11,644 nucleotides of DNA, taken from positions 1-11,644 of the forward strand of contig JAOXYC010202574.1 in the NCBI GenBank assembly GCA_028565715.1, in the 5' to 3' direction. The translations under genes and the position numbers were made by a program. This DNA is from Phoronis pallida (taxonomy: Eukaryota > Phoronida > Phoronidae). The stretch's first letter is position 1; each line of letters opens with the position of its first letter. This document shows, in pieces, positions 11,435 to 11,644 of the stretch. Under the pieces are notes generated by a model. That model searched no databases and had not been told where the DNA came from. It saw only the letters and a list, made by a program, of their open reading frames with translations.

Positions 11435-11644
11435 CTTGGCAGGGCTATATGGTACCTGTAACATGCAATGGTTTACAAGCTGATTATTCTGACACAAGCA
11501 ATTGCAAATGTTTTTGAATTTATCAAATGATGAACTTATTAACGCTTTTTTAAACACAATTTGCCCATTGTCCATTGACAAACGTTATCACTACCTTCAT
11601 CATTTATAGAAAACACAGTTTTAGAAAAACAACTAATAAAAGTA
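11435..11644. other. Right edge, no supported gene
   Basis: AT-rich sequence after the repeat element. Short open frames on both strands overlap one another and the element's right end and show no family resemblance. Confidence 0.6.

Overview
This window reads as nuclear DNA of an invertebrate animal. It is AT-rich, its introns carry GT/AG borders with animal-like acceptors, and it contains decayed tRNA-derived SINE-like repeats and fold-back elements. I see no bacterial operons or Shine-Dalgarno sites. A mollusc or other lophotrochozoan fits best, but nothing here fixes the phylum.

The one gene I can support is on the + strand and enters from beyond the left edge. I assembled it from eleven exons (about 82-122, 215-409, 1116-1229, 1860-1955, 2921-2932, 4064-4172, 4931-5055, 5445-5606, 5947-6072, 6699-6922, 7945-8433). 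Every junction preserves the reading frame. From position 217 it encodes 549 residues, ending at TAG 8431-8433. Residues below are counted from codon 217 = 1. The protein has three parts: an unrecognised N-terminal region (about 1-138), a winged-helix-like segment (about 148-211), and a C-terminal nucleoside-phosphorylase / MTA-SAH-nucleosidase-type domain (about 240-545). That domain keeps Glu and Asp equivalents of the two nucleosidase catalytic acids but lacks the usual Met-Glu ribose-binding motif. The likely role is a nucleoside- or nucleotide-sensing or -cleaving protein with a nucleic-acid- or protein-binding winged helix. The physiological substrate is unknown.

The introns hold the most structure. 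There is a 104-nt fold-back hairpin (871-974) and a 32-bp tandem duplication (2625-2688). A probable 12-nt microexon (2921-2932) is followed 26 nt later by eight TTCACAT motifs at 11-bp spacing. Two tRNA-derived SINE-like repeats follow (about 5630-5815 and 6171-6370). In the last intron, a premature stop plus AATAAA signals could give a truncated isoform, and a GC-richer patch carries a 27-bp tandem repeat and an inverted repeat (7077-7247).

Downstream of the stop codon is a long AT-rich 3' UTR and flank with several AATAAA signals. Beyond it lie a 284-bp near-perfect hairpin (10011-10294) and a roughly 490-bp element with 17-bp inverted ends (10947-11434). I found no convincing second protein gene, rRNA, functional tRNA or CRISPR array.
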